A stretch of 64,000 nucleotides of DNA from Chryseobacterium pennipullorum (GTDB lineage Bacteria > Bacteroidota > Bacteroidia > Flavobacteriales > Weeksellaceae): assembly GCF_003384725.1 (NCBI RefSeq), contig NZ_QNVV01000003.1:124001-188000 (forward strand). Direction: 5' to 3'. Below, in pieces: positions 51,267-59,504 of the stretch. Numbering within the stretch: the stretch's first letter is position 1; every line of letters begins with the position of its first letter. Both the position numbers and the translations under genes were made by a program. Below the pieces are notes generated by a model. The model was not told where the DNA came from and made no database searches. It saw only the letters and a program-made list of their open reading frames with translations.

Positions 51267-51902
51267 TTATAACCATGTTACAGCACCGGTCTCCACATCG
51301 TAGTTTGCACCAACGATTTTGATTTTACCTTCGCTTTCAAGGTTTCTAAGCGTTGAACTTTGCTTACGGATATCTTCAATGGCGCTTCTCACGTTCTGTT
51401 GGTTAAGTCTTTCCAACAGGGAACTGTTTTTGGATGAACGCTCTTCATTCTCCTCAATCACCTCATTGATGATCGGGTCGAAATGGTTAATCAGATGGTT
51501 CAGGTTATCCATTCCCAGTCCTTCAATTTGTGCGGCATCAAGACCTCCTTTCAGAGCTCCGCATTTGGTGTGACCCAATACGACGATAAGTTTAGAACCG
51601 GCTACGTTACAACCGAATTCCATTGATCCAAGAATATCCTGATTCACAAAGTTACCGGCAATTCTGATGCTGAACACATCGCCCAATCCCTGATCGAAAA
51701 TAAGTTCTGCAGAAGTACGGCTGTCGATGCAGCTTAGTACCACAGCAAATGGCCATTGTCCCTCGCGGGTGGCATTTACCTGCTCCAGAAGGTCTCTGTT
51801 TGCTTTAAGGTTGTTTACAAATCTTTGGTTTCCTTCTTTTAAGAACTCTAATGCTTTTTCAGGAGTGATCGTCGATTGAGTTTCGGATGTATGTGCTTTC
51901 AT
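51267..51902 (-). CDS. Beta-class carbonic anhydrase (1)
   Basis: 211 residues. Interconverts CO2 and bicarbonate. Zn ligands and the Asp-Arg dyad are visible: C58, D60 and R62 in LSCIDSRTSAE, H111 and C114 in LGHTKCGAL. No signal peptide; the KAHTSETQSTITPEKALEFL N-terminus is cytoplasmic in style. It is the last gene of an operon with the SulP transporter and a second carbonic anhydrase (54024), which differs strongly in sequence and is not a simple duplicate. Confidence 0.95.
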   Translation of the reverse strand: MKAHTSETQSTITPEKALEFLKEGNQRFVNNLKANRDLLEQVNATREGQWPFAVVLSCIDSRTSAELIFDQGLGDVFSIRIAGNFVNQDILGSMEFGCNVAGSKLIVVLGHTKCGALKGGLDAAQIEGLGMDNLNHLINHFDPIINEVIEENEERSSKNSSLLERLNQQNVRSAIEDIRKQSSTLRNLESEGKIKIVGANYDVETGAVTWL

Positions 51903-51964
51903 ATAATTTGATTGTTTTTTGAATTTAATTTAAAGTTAAAAAAATAATTAATGTGCAGTGAAAT

Positions 51965-53557
51965 TTACATTGCTCTTTTGTGGGTGATCAGAATGTGGGA
52001 GTTTTCATCTTTTTCATAATCTTTATAAGACGTTTTGAATCCTAACAGTTCCACCGTGATGTCTTCTTCTTTTGCCCTGATATTGGCGAAATCCTGGATC
52101 ATTTCCAGTACATCGGTAGCAATATATGAGGTGCCTCTTGCATCAATGATCACACTTGAGTTAGATTTTATATTTTTCAATGTTTTTTTGATCGCCGCTT
52201 TATTTAAAAAGGATACTTCTTCTGCCAGCTTTATATTAATGCCATCGGCATCATCAAGTTTTTCCCTGCTCAGATAATACGCCCTTTTCATATTCCCCTG
52301 CAAAATATAGAATACTGAAATGGCAAGACCAATTCCTACTCCTTTCAGCAGGTCTGTAGCCACTACAGCAGCCACCGTTGCAACGAACGGGATAAACTGA
52401 AACTTTCCGAGCTGCCAGAAATGCTTGAAGGTAGCAGGCTTAGCCAGTTTATATCCCACCAGAATCAATACCGCAGCAAGCGTTGCCAAAGGAATAAGAT
52501 TCAGGATAACAGGAATGGTCAGTACACATACCAGCAGCAGGACACCATGGATCATTGCAGACAATTTAGAAGTGGCTCCGGCATTGGCATTTGCAGAACT
52601 TCTTACCACTACAGAAGTCATAGGAAGTCCTCCGATAAATGAGCTGATCAGATTCCCTATTCCCTGAGCCTTGAGCTCAAGGTTGGTATCTGTAATTCTC
52701 CTTTGCCTATCCAGTCTGTCCGAAGCTTCGATACAAAGTAAGGTCTCAATAGAAGCTACAATCGCGATCGTGGCTCCTACGATCCATACTTTAGGATTGG
52801 TAAATCCTGCGAAGTCCGGCATTGTGATGAGGTTTTTAAAGTCATCCAGAGACTTTGGAACAGGTAATGAAACCAGGTGTTCCGTGCCAATGGCCAAAGA
52901 GCTTCCGGATAATTTGAACGCTTCATTCAGCAGAATACCAACTACTACCGCTACTAATGCACCTGGAAGCATTTTCATTCTTCTCAAGGCGGGAATTCTG
53001 TCCCAGGCGATAAGAATACCTACCGATACTACTGTTACAATAATAGCTCCGGAATGTATTGCTCCGAATAACTCCGAAAAATAGCCAAAGTTGATTCCAT
53101 TGTCAAAAATAGATTCATGACCTTCATAATCTTTGTCAAATCCCAGCGCGTGAGGAATTTGCTTTAGAATAATAATAATTCCGATGGCGGCGAGCATTCC
53201 CTCGATCACATTATTCGGGAAATAGTTGGAAATACTTCCTGCCCGTATAAATCCAAGAATGAGCTGAATGAGTCCCGCAATAATACCGGCACACAAAAAC
53301 AGTTCAAATACACCAAGGTCTGTAATGGCCGTTAGTACGATCGCTGTAAGTCCTGCTGCAGGCCCCGATACGGATATATTTGAGTTACTCAGAAATCCTA
53401 CTACAATACCACCTACGATCCCGGCGATAACTCCTGATAATGGTGGTGCCCCCGATGCCAGAGCGATTCCCAGGCATAGAGGAAGTGCTACTAAGAATAC
53501 AACGAGTCCCGAAGGGAAATTCTCCTTGATTCCTCCTATCAATGATGTCTTTTTCAT
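51965..53557 (-). CDS. SulP-family anion transporter (probable bicarbonate transporter)
   Basis: 530 residues with about ten to twelve membrane helices and a C-terminal STAS domain (about 435-520: VSFLNKAAIKKTLKNIKSN, VIIDARGTSYIATDVLEMIQDF). SulP hallmarks: PLCLGIALASGAPPLSGVIAGIVGG, NNVIEGMLAAIGIIIILKQIPHALG, and IEASDRLDRQRRITDTNLELKAQGIGN before the gate helix, GNLISSFIGGLPMTSVVVRSSANANAGATSK. SulP proteins move sulfate, bicarbonate or other anions. Two flanking carbonic anhydrases make bicarbonate the more probable substrate here, by analogy to BicA-type transporters; that remains inference. Confidence 0.93.
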   Translation of the reverse strand: MKKTSLIGGIKENFPSGLVVFLVALPLCLGIALASGAPPLSGVIAGIVGGIVVGFLSNSNISVSGPAAGLTAIVLTAITDLGVFELFLCAGIIAGLIQLILGFIRAGSISNYFPNNVIEGMLAAIGIIIILKQIPHALGFDKDYEGHESIFDNGINFGYFSELFGAIHSGAIIVTVVSVGILIAWDRIPALRRMKMLPGALVAVVVGILLNEAFKLSGSSLAIGTEHLVSLPVPKSLDDFKNLITMPDFAGFTNPKVWIVGATIAIVASIETLLCIEASDRLDRQRRITDTNLELKAQGIGNLISSFIGGLPMTSVVVRSSANANAGATSKLSAMIHGVLLLVCVLTIPVILNLIPLATLAAVLILVGYKLAKPATFKHFWQLGKFQFIPFVATVAAVVATDLLKGVGIGLAISVFYILQGNMKRAYYLSREKLDDADGINIKLAEEVSFLNKAAIKKTLKNIKSNSSVIIDARGTSYIATDVLEMIQDFANIRAKEEDITVELLGFKTSYKDYEKDENSHILITHKRAM

Positions 53558-53702
53558 AATGTGAAGCTGTGAGATATAACCGGCTTATTTGCTTTAATAA
53601 GTCAATTATAAAGTTTGAAAAATTTAATTTTTTAAAAATACGGGTGTATCCGATATCAGAAACTGATATGGAATAGTCACAAAAAAAATCTAACTCTACG
53701 AA

Positions 53703-54002
53703 TTAAGCTTCAGGAGGGGGAGAAAATATGGTGAGTAAAGGTGAAAGATGAAAAGAATCATCAATCAGGACAAAAGACATTCCCTGGAAATCAGTTTCTG
53801 AAAACTTCAGGTAGTCAAAAACATCCAGAGGTTTTGGAAGGGTCTTTTCGTATACAATAAAGGAGGATGGGTGAGAATGGGGTTCTTCTTCATTTACTAT
53901 TATATTCGTTCTCAGAATATCCCAGCCTGCTACCGCAGCAATGCTTGGCAGCGCTGTAAAATTAAGAAAAATCGTTAATACAATAATACTCCAGAATTTC
54001 AT
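53703..54002 (-). CDS. Small secreted protein in the carbonic anhydrase operon
   Basis: 99 residues. Signal peptide with a hydrophobic core (WSIIVLTIFLNFTALPSIAA, cleavage near AVAG). The mature part has HSHP at its middle, DFQGMSFVLIDDSFHLSPLLTIFSPPPEA at the end, and little else that I recognise; the protein is short and Pro-rich at its end. It begins 21 bases after the stop of the second carbonic anhydrase and precedes the SulP gene by 145 bases. Its fixed-looking place suggests a link to CO2/bicarbonate handling, possibly metal binding by the His residues, but no function can be claimed. Confidence 0.7.
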   Translation of the reverse strand: MKFWSIIVLTIFLNFTALPSIAAVAGWDILRTNIIVNEEEPHSHPSSFIVYEKTLPKPLDVFDYLKFSETDFQGMSFVLIDDSFHLSPLLTIFSPPPEA

Positions 54003-54023
54003 TTTGCATTCTTTTTAGAAAAA

Positions 54024-54692
54024 CTAATCTGTTTTTCTGCTCATTACCCAATCAGAACCTGTAAGGTTGTAGATTTTCTGGATATCTTTCAAGGTTTTCT
54101 CAAAATCGATTTCCAGATCAATGATCTTACCTGTTCTAAGGTCAAATACCCAGCCGTGTACCACAGGATATTCTTCTAAGATATATCGTTCCTGCACACA
54201 GGCCATTTTGATCACGTTGATACATTGTTCCTGAACATTAAGTTCCACGAGTCTGTCATAACGTTGGTTTTCGTCATGGATAGCATCCAGCTCAGCCTGA
54301 TGCAGCCTGTATACATCACGGATGTTTCTCAGCCAGGGATTCAGTAAACCCAAATCCTGAGGAGTCATTGCTGCTTTTACGCCACCGCAGTTGTAATGTC
54401 CGCAAACAATAATGTGCTTTACTTTAAGATGTTCTACGGCATATTGTATAACCGCTGTGGAACTCATATCTAAAGTATTGACAACATTGGCAATGTTTCT
54501 GTGAACAAATACTTCCCCTGGTTTTGCACCCATTAGTTCTTCCGCTGTTGCTCTGCTGTCTGAGCATCCGATATACAGATAATCAGGTGTCTGAGTTTTG
54601 GCTAAATTATGGAAGAAATCAGGATCCTCTGACACTTTGGATTCTACCCATCTTTTATTGTTTTCAAAAATAACTTCGTACGATTGTGACAT
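54024..54692 (-). CDS. Beta-class carbonic anhydrase (2)
   Basis: 222 residues. C43, D45 and R47 in IGCSDSRATAEEL, H99 and C102 in VCGHYNCGGVKAA. Closer to the Can/YadF type of beta carbonic anhydrase than the gene at 51267 (for example VFVHRNIANVVNT, YIGCSDSRA, WVFDLRTGKI). No signal peptide. First gene of the operon (CA, small secreted protein, SulP, CA). A -7 box sits about 80 bases upstream at 54772-54779. Confidence 0.95.
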   Translation of the reverse strand: MSQSYEVIFENNKRWVESKVSEDPDFFHNLAKTQTPDYLYIGCSDSRATAEELMGAKPGEVFVHRNIANVVNTLDMSSTAVIQYAVEHLKVKHIIVCGHYNCGGVKAAMTPQDLGLLNPWLRNIRDVYRLHQAELDAIHDENQRYDRLVELNVQEQCINVIKMACVQERYILEEYPVVHGWVFDLRTGKIIDLEIDFEKTLKDIQKIYNLTGSDWVMSRKTD

Positions 54693-55081
54693 AATTTTAA
54701 ATTTTATCGTTTATAATTATTTATTTCGTTTAAATTATTTTCAAAATCAATAGACCAGATCAATAATTATGCAAAAATATAATTTTTGCCGAAAAATGAA
54801 CCACTTTTAACAAAGTTTAATATTAAAATATGCTTAAAATCATGTTCTATAAGCGGTTTTCTGCTTTATAATTCAGTCGTTTTCTTTGCTAATTCTAATT
54901 TTTTTAAATAAAAATGGTTGTATAAAATTACAAAGTATAAATCAGAAAGCAGAATTTGTGAATTAAAATATTCTTAATTTTTTTAGACAGTCAGAAATAT
55001 CTTTTGTGAATAGTTAATGAAAATTGCTTTGTATATGTCAAAAAATGAATAATTTAAAGCTCCGATTAATCTAACAGTCTG
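54693..55081. other. Divergent intergenic region (389 bp)
   Basis: Very AT-rich. On the minus strand TATTTTTG (54772-54779) matches the -7 consensus for the carbonic anhydrase operon. Nothing else (no small gene, no repeat) is convincing for either direction. Confidence 0.5.
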
Positions 55082-56209
55082 ATGTCTGATCCTGGTTTGC
55101 AATCTTTACCCTCGATATTTTATCTGGCAGGAGTTTTCATAGCCTGCTTTTCCTCATTCCTGATTCTGGGGAAACAGAAAAAGATAACAGCTGATTACGT
55201 GCTAGCTGTATGGTTTCTGATCATAGGAATACACCTTATCTTATTTGTTTATTTTTTTTCGGGATATTATAAGAAGTTTCCTCATTTCCTGGGTTATGAA
55301 GTGATCTTTCCTTTTGTTCATGGGCCCATGTTGTATATATATGTGTTGTGTGTGACGGGAAAGAGTCCGGATACAAAAAGCAGACTGTTACATTTTATTC
55401 CTGTCCTGGTGGCCTTTTTGATATTATTTAGACTATTGATGATGTCTCCATGGGAAAGATTGGCTATTTATCAGAGGGGAGCCAACGAGTATAAAGTAAT
55501 CAGTGACATTCTCAAATATATGATGAACCTGTCAGGAATACTTTATGTTATTGTGAGCTTTTTAGCGGTTAGAAAGTATACAAAAGGAATTGTTGAACAG
55601 TATTCAAATACTGAAAAAATTAACCGCAATTGGCTGTATTACCTTATAGCAGGATTAGCTTTAATATGGCTGGCGGTAATCATTAGAAATGACATACTTA
55701 TTTTTTCTATAGTCGTTATTTTTATTGTAGTTGCAGCCTATTTTGGGATCAGTCGTGTGGGAATTCTGAATATGCCTGGCATAACTACAGGTATCCAGGA
55801 AAAAGAAACTGAAGGAGAAGTGGTAAAATATCAGAAGAATTCTCCCGGAGAAACGGCTATATTGGATATTTACGAGAAACTTGTCTATAAGATGGAGAAA
55901 GAAAAGCTGTATAAGGATCCTGAACTGAACCTGAATTATACCGCTGAGCTGTTGGAAGTTCATCCTAATATCCTGTCTCAGGTAATTAATTCAATGGAGA
56001 AGAAAAATTTTTATGATTATGTGAATCGCCAGCGGATTGAAGAGTTTAAAAGGATAGTAATACTTTCGGAAAATGAAAAGTTTACGATTCTTTCATTAGC
56101 ATTTGAAAGTGGATTTAATTCAAAAACCTCATTTAACAGGAATTTTAAAAAGTTTATGAATTGTTCACCAAGAGAGTTTCTGAAAAGTCAGCGTATTGAT
56201 AGAGAATAA
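55082..56209 (+). CDS. Membrane-anchored AraC-family transcriptional regulator
   Basis: 375 residues. The N-terminal half has about seven membrane helices (LPSIFYLAGVFIACFSSFLIL, ADYVLAVWFLIIGIHLILF, YLIAGLALIWLAVII). The C-terminal third is an AraC/XylS DNA-binding domain (about 265-370), with the two helix-turn-helix units in LYKDPELNLNYTAELLEVHPNILSQVINSM and FTILSLAFESGFNSKTSFNRNFKKFMNCSPREFL. The end is complete. Membrane-bound AraC regulators of this kind are common in Bacteroidetes; their signal is unknown. It precedes the DUF2306 gene and faces the phosphoethanolamine-transferase gene region, whose upstream sequences carry a repeated GTTTCAC word. Confidence 0.9.
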   Translation: MSDPGLQSLPSIFYLAGVFIACFSSFLILGKQKKITADYVLAVWFLIIGIHLILFVYFFSGYYKKFPHFLGYEVIFPFVHGPMLYIYVLCVTGKSPDTKSRLLHFIPVLVAFLILFRLLMMSPWERLAIYQRGANEYKVISDILKYMMNLSGILYVIVSFLAVRKYTKGIVEQYSNTEKINRNWLYYLIAGLALIWLAVIIRNDILIFSIVVIFIVVAAYFGISRVGILNMPGITTGIQEKETEGEVVKYQKNSPGETAILDIYEKLVYKMEKEKLYKDPELNLNYTAELLEVHPNILSQVINSMEKKNFYDYVNRQRIEEFKRIVILSENEKFTILSLAFESGFNSKTSFNRNFKKFMNCSPREFLKSQRIDRE

Positions 56210-56233
56210 TCCTTTCAGCCCAATTTTCACAAG

Positions 56234-56281
56234 GTTTCACGGTAAGTAGCTCCTTACTATCAGTTTATAAATAAGTTTCAC
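56234..56281 (+). promoter_or_regulatory. Pair of GTTTCAC direct repeats upstream of the DUF2306 gene
   Basis: GTTTCAC at 56234-56240 and again at 56275-56281, 41 bases apart (about four DNA turns). The second lies in AAGTTTCACCTTTC; its reverse complement, with 13 bases the same, lies upstream of the gene ending at 56966. A possible binding site for a shared regulator, perhaps the AraC protein encoded just before. Unproven. Confidence 0.35.
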
Positions 56282-56345
56282 CTTTCATTCCGGAACAATT
56301 GAAGCCGCTGTAATGCTCATTTTTACAGGAAAAAAATTGACAATT

Positions 56346-56951
56346 ATGAAAAAGCTGCTGTTTGTCATGATGGGTGTATTGGCGTTGGTTATAGGAGTAT
56401 ATCCACTGATGTATGCCTTCGTTGAGCATAAATACACTTTTCTGGGCTCAAAGTCCCCTGAATTACTTCAGAGTATAATCTGGAAAACCTTATTTTTTGC
56501 CCATATTATTTTCGGAGGGCTCGCTCTGTTTGTTGGCTGGCGACAGTTTGGCGATTCATTCCGGACTAAGTATACCGGAATACACAGAATTATTGGAAAG
56601 CTTTATATACTATCAGTGCTTATAAGCTCAGTGTCCGGGATATATATTGGATTCTATGCCAATGGTGGAATTATTTCGGGTATGGGATTTATTTGTTTAG
56701 GAATAATCTGGTTGGTTACCACGCTTCTGGGGTTGATATATATAAGAAAAGAATCTGTGGCAAAGCATAAACAGTTCATGATCTATAGCTACGCCTGTAC
56801 TTTGGCTGCCGTTACACTAAGGCTATGGTTCCCTTTATTGAAAAATCTTACCCATGATCCTGTCAATTCTTATCTTGCTGTGGCATGGCTATGTTGGGTG
56901 CCTAATGTATTAGTCGCCTACTTTATTAATAAAAATACCGCAAAGACGTAA
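56346..56951 (+). CDS. DUF2306 membrane protein
   Basis: 201 residues from MKKLLFVM (the frame extends to 56313 but with a poor start). Six or so membrane helices. Family features: HIIFGGLALFVGWRQFGD, YTGIHRIIGKLYILSVLISSVSGIYIGFYANGG, and KHKQFMIYSYACTLAAVTLRLW with the HRxxG and KHKxFMxxSY signatures of DUF2306. The function of the family is unknown; it may bind haem or move lipid components, which is only speculation. It sits between the AraC gene and the convergent phosphoethanolamine transferase gene. Confidence 0.88.
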   Translation: MKKLLFVMMGVLALVIGVYPLMYAFVEHKYTFLGSKSPELLQSIIWKTLFFAHIIFGGLALFVGWRQFGDSFRTKYTGIHRIIGKLYILSVLISSVSGIYIGFYANGGIISGMGFICLGIIWLVTTLLGLIYIRKESVAKHKQFMIYSYACTLAAVTLRLWFPLLKNLTHDPVNSYLAVAWLCWVPNVLVAYFINKNTAKT

Positions 56952-56965
56952 GGTTGAGTGCTTAC

Positions 56966-58456
56966 TTATTCTGGCAGTTGGTCATACTCCATACTCTTCA
57001 TATTCAGATTCAAATATTTATTCTCTTCGTTTTTATAATGTTGCGGTTCTTCCAATCCCATATATTTCATGATGAGCGGATAGATGTAAGTAGTCTGGAT
57101 CAGCTTTGGATCACGTCCGGTAATGCGGTAGGCAGAAGAGACTTTATCTCCATACCATACAAAGAAAGGTACTTGTGTTGATTCTTTGGAGTCCGTATGC
57201 AGGAGTTTGTCGCCTTGAATTTTAAGACCATGGTCTGAGGCATAGATGACTACAGAGTTTGTATTCTTTAGGGTACTGAAAATATCCTTCATCACATAAT
57301 CAGTATATTGTATAGAATTGTCATAGCAGTCCATATTTCCGGATTTCCAGGTGTCCGGCAGTCTGTTGCATGGATTAGGGTGGCTTCCCATGATGTGGAA
57401 AACAATGAATTTAGGATCCCTTTTCCGGATGACGTTATGCAATTCCGGGATAATGGCTTCGTCATATCCATTTACCCATTTTTTGTTTTTGGCCATTGAA
57501 GCGATGGCGGTTATTCCTTTAGCACTGGCTTGTGTACTGATCCAAAAGGAATTATAGCCAGCCTGGTTGGCAAGATTAACGATGTTGTGTGACAATTTAT
57601 CATACCGGTATCTGAACTCATCCGGATGTATGCTGGAAAGAATAAGGGGAACACTCAGATTGGTAATTCCCGCAGGGGAAACCGCCTGATCATAAATCAT
57701 CATGTTTTTGGCTTCGAGATCCGTATTAGGAGTGGTTTTCTTGGAATACCCATATAATGACATATTTTGCTTTCTTTCCGATTCTCCAATGATCAGAATA
57801 ACATTCTCTATCCCTGGCTGTGCTGGTTTAATGCTAAAAACGGGAATGTTTTTCTGGATCATCGTGATATCCTGCTGGATTTTGAAAGCCGTATTGAAGT
57901 CGGACAAATGATAGAATACACTTTTGATCATCTTTCCGCCTCCTTTATTGCTTACATATCTGTGCTTGATAAAAAAAGCGAATGGCATGATCAGCCACAG
58001 CAAGGCAATGCTGGTATATTTGAAATCAAATTTCACGCGATCCTTCAGGGAACTGACAGAATAAAACAGCAATCCCATAAAAATGAAAAATAAAATACCC
58101 GGTAGAATAAACATGTAAGACATGCTGATTGCTTCATCTGCATTCGACTCCAGTATACTGATCGCCATTCCTACGTTGAATCCGGAGTGGTAGATAAAAT
58201 AACAGGATACCGAAATCAAGAAATTGAGGCCTAAGAATATGCAGAGAAGAACTGCAATAATTTTTGTATAGCTATTTTTGAACAGAAATGCATTGAAAAT
58301 AAGGAAGGAAAAGAACATGATCCCATATTCAAAAATATTCCGGATGCTTTCCCATTTCTCAGCGCCGGAAAGGTTGTCAAACAGATACGGAAAGGAAAGG
58401 AGAAAGCCTGTGATATAGATTAGGATAATAAGAGCTGGAAATATTTTTTTGAACAT
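56966..58456 (-). CDS. Phosphoethanolamine transferase (EptA-like, alkaline-phosphatase superfamily)
   Basis: 496 residues from the ATG at 58456; a TTG start 22 codons upstream is possible but less likely. Five N-terminal membrane helices (to about residue 165) and a periplasmic sulfatase-fold domain. Zn and catalytic residues are seen: E225 in LIIGESERKQN, nucleophile T265 in GITNLSVPL (40 residues later, the same distance as in Neisseria EptA), and Asp-His in ASDHGLK with a further His in HTDSKESTQVPFFVW. C-terminal KNEENKYLNLN is typical. Such enzymes add phosphoethanolamine to lipid A or other surface sugars, which lowers sensitivity to cationic peptides. The target here is not known. Confidence 0.9.
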   Translation of the reverse strand: MFKKIFPALIILIYITGFLLSFPYLFDNLSGAEKWESIRNIFEYGIMFFSFLIFNAFLFKNSYTKIIAVLLCIFLGLNFLISVSCYFIYHSGFNVGMAISILESNADEAISMSYMFILPGILFFIFMGLLFYSVSSLKDRVKFDFKYTSIALLWLIMPFAFFIKHRYVSNKGGGKMIKSVFYHLSDFNTAFKIQQDITMIQKNIPVFSIKPAQPGIENVILIIGESERKQNMSLYGYSKKTTPNTDLEAKNMMIYDQAVSPAGITNLSVPLILSSIHPDEFRYRYDKLSHNIVNLANQAGYNSFWISTQASAKGITAIASMAKNKKWVNGYDEAIIPELHNVIRKRDPKFIVFHIMGSHPNPCNRLPDTWKSGNMDCYDNSIQYTDYVMKDIFSTLKNTNSVVIYASDHGLKIQGDKLLHTDSKESTQVPFFVWYGDKVSSAYRITGRDPKLIQTTYIYPLIMKYMGLEEPQHYKNEENKYLNLNMKSMEYDQLPE

Positions 58457-58620
58457 GGTGTAGATAATTGCCTTTACAGTTAAGATGATTTTTATAATCT
58501 GTCTCAAGAGTTTCCGGAGCAAGGTGAACTGACGGGCTTTGCGCTGTAGTGCCAGCTATTTTTTAGCAGTACAGATAATGCACAGTTCCGATGGGAAACT
58601 GCTGATAGATCGTCGGCAAA

Positions 58621-58674
58621 GTTTCACAGCAGAATTTTTCCTGCTTAGATTTTCGTGATGGTAAAAGGTGAAAC
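58621..58674 (-). promoter_or_regulatory. Inverted GTTTCAC pair upstream of the phosphoethanolamine transferase gene
   Basis: GTTTCAC at 58621-58627 and GTGAAAC at 58668-58674. AAAGGTGAAACTT (58664-58676) is the exact reverse complement of 56273-56285. Possible operator shared with the DUF2306 gene. Confidence 0.35.
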
Positions 58675-58820
58675 TTTAGAACTGATATTCAGATAAAGGG
58701 GGGACTAAAATGGTGTTTTTTTCATCATAAGTATTGTTTTCAAATCCTGGAGTGTGTTTTTTTATTGAGCTTGTTTTTCAGAAAGTAACATGATAGAGAT
58801 GGGTCATGCCAGCCAGATTC

Positions 58821-58842
58821 ATAACGTTTCAGGAAACGCTAT
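58821..58842. repeat. Small inverted repeat
   Basis: ATAACGTTTC-AG-GAAACGCTAT: 10-base arms with one mismatch and a 2-base centre. It could be an operator-like palindrome; no T-run follows, so it is not a terminator. Confidence 0.5.
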
Positions 58843-58939
58843 AGTCATGTCTTTAATCATCAAATCATGTTATTTTTGACAAATGTAAACGAAATAAGTA
58901 TTCTATGCAATAGATTTTTTACTATAACTGTTGGAGACT

Positions 58940-59494
58940 CTATACTTTACGGTTGATATATTCTTTTGTGGCATCGCTGGCAGGAATGATTTTGGCAGGG
59001 TTTCCCAAAACAACTGAATCTGAAGGGACATCAAAATTCACATACGAATTGGGCACCACCAATACATTATTGCCGATCGTTACAGCACCTACAATTACAG
59101 CGTTGGTGCCGATCCATACTTCGTCCCCGATCACCGGGCTGCCTTCGTTTTTGCCCCGGTTCTGCTGGCCGATCGTAACGCCTTGCGCGATGTTGCAGTT
59201 TTTTCCTATAATGGTTTTGGGATTGATGACCAGACTTCCCCAGTGTCCCAGGTAGAAGCCTTCTCCAATCTGTGTTTCAGGATAGATCTGAAACCCGTAT
59301 TTAATCTGATAATGCCTTAGAACGATTCGCCAGAAAGTATTCAGAAAAGGCTTTTTCTGATACTTCTGAGCCATTCTCAGGATGTACACGAAATGGAGAT
59401 TGGGATTAATGCATTTTTTCCAGATCTCAAACCTGGATAGCCATTTTCCACTTTCCCGGTAAAAGTCTTTTTGAATAATCGAATAATCAGCCAT
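58940..59494 (-). CDS. Left-handed beta-helix acyltransferase (serine acetyltransferase-like)
   Basis: 184 residues from MADYSIIQKDFYRESG; an ATG 7 codons upstream would overlap the previous gene and is possible. Hexapeptide repeats form a left-handed beta-helix: LVINPKTIIGKNCNIAQGVTIGQ, VIGDEVWIGTNAVIVGAVTIGNNVLV, with the HWGSLV His and the VVLGNPAKII end. The helical N-terminus resembles CysE/WcaB-type acetyltransferases. In a polysaccharide locus it more likely acetylates a sugar than serine. Operon partner: glycosyltransferase at 59505. Confidence 0.88.
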   Translation of the reverse strand: MADYSIIQKDFYRESGKWLSRFEIWKKCINPNLHFVYILRMAQKYQKKPFLNTFWRIVLRHYQIKYGFQIYPETQIGEGFYLGHWGSLVINPKTIIGKNCNIAQGVTIGQQNRGKNEGSPVIGDEVWIGTNAVIVGAVTIGNNVLVVPNSYVNFDVPSDSVVLGNPAKIIPASDATKEYINRKV

Positions 59495-59504
59495 GGTCAA
59501 TATT

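Larger units (their letters stand above)
58457..58939. other. Intergenic region (483 bp) upstream of the phosphoethanolamine transferase gene
   Basis: Contains a GTTTCAC (58621-58627) and its inverted form GTGAAAC (58668-58674), an inverted repeat at 58821-58842, and no credible gene. Separates two minus-strand transcription units. Confidence 0.55.

Noticed and set aside
57600..57860. Apparent loss of the catalytic Thr in the phosphoethanolamine transferase (GESER instead of GETxR)
   Set aside because: The nucleophile is the Thr 40 residues later (GITNLSVP), which is present; the Ser sits next to the metal-binding Glu and does not change the mechanism.
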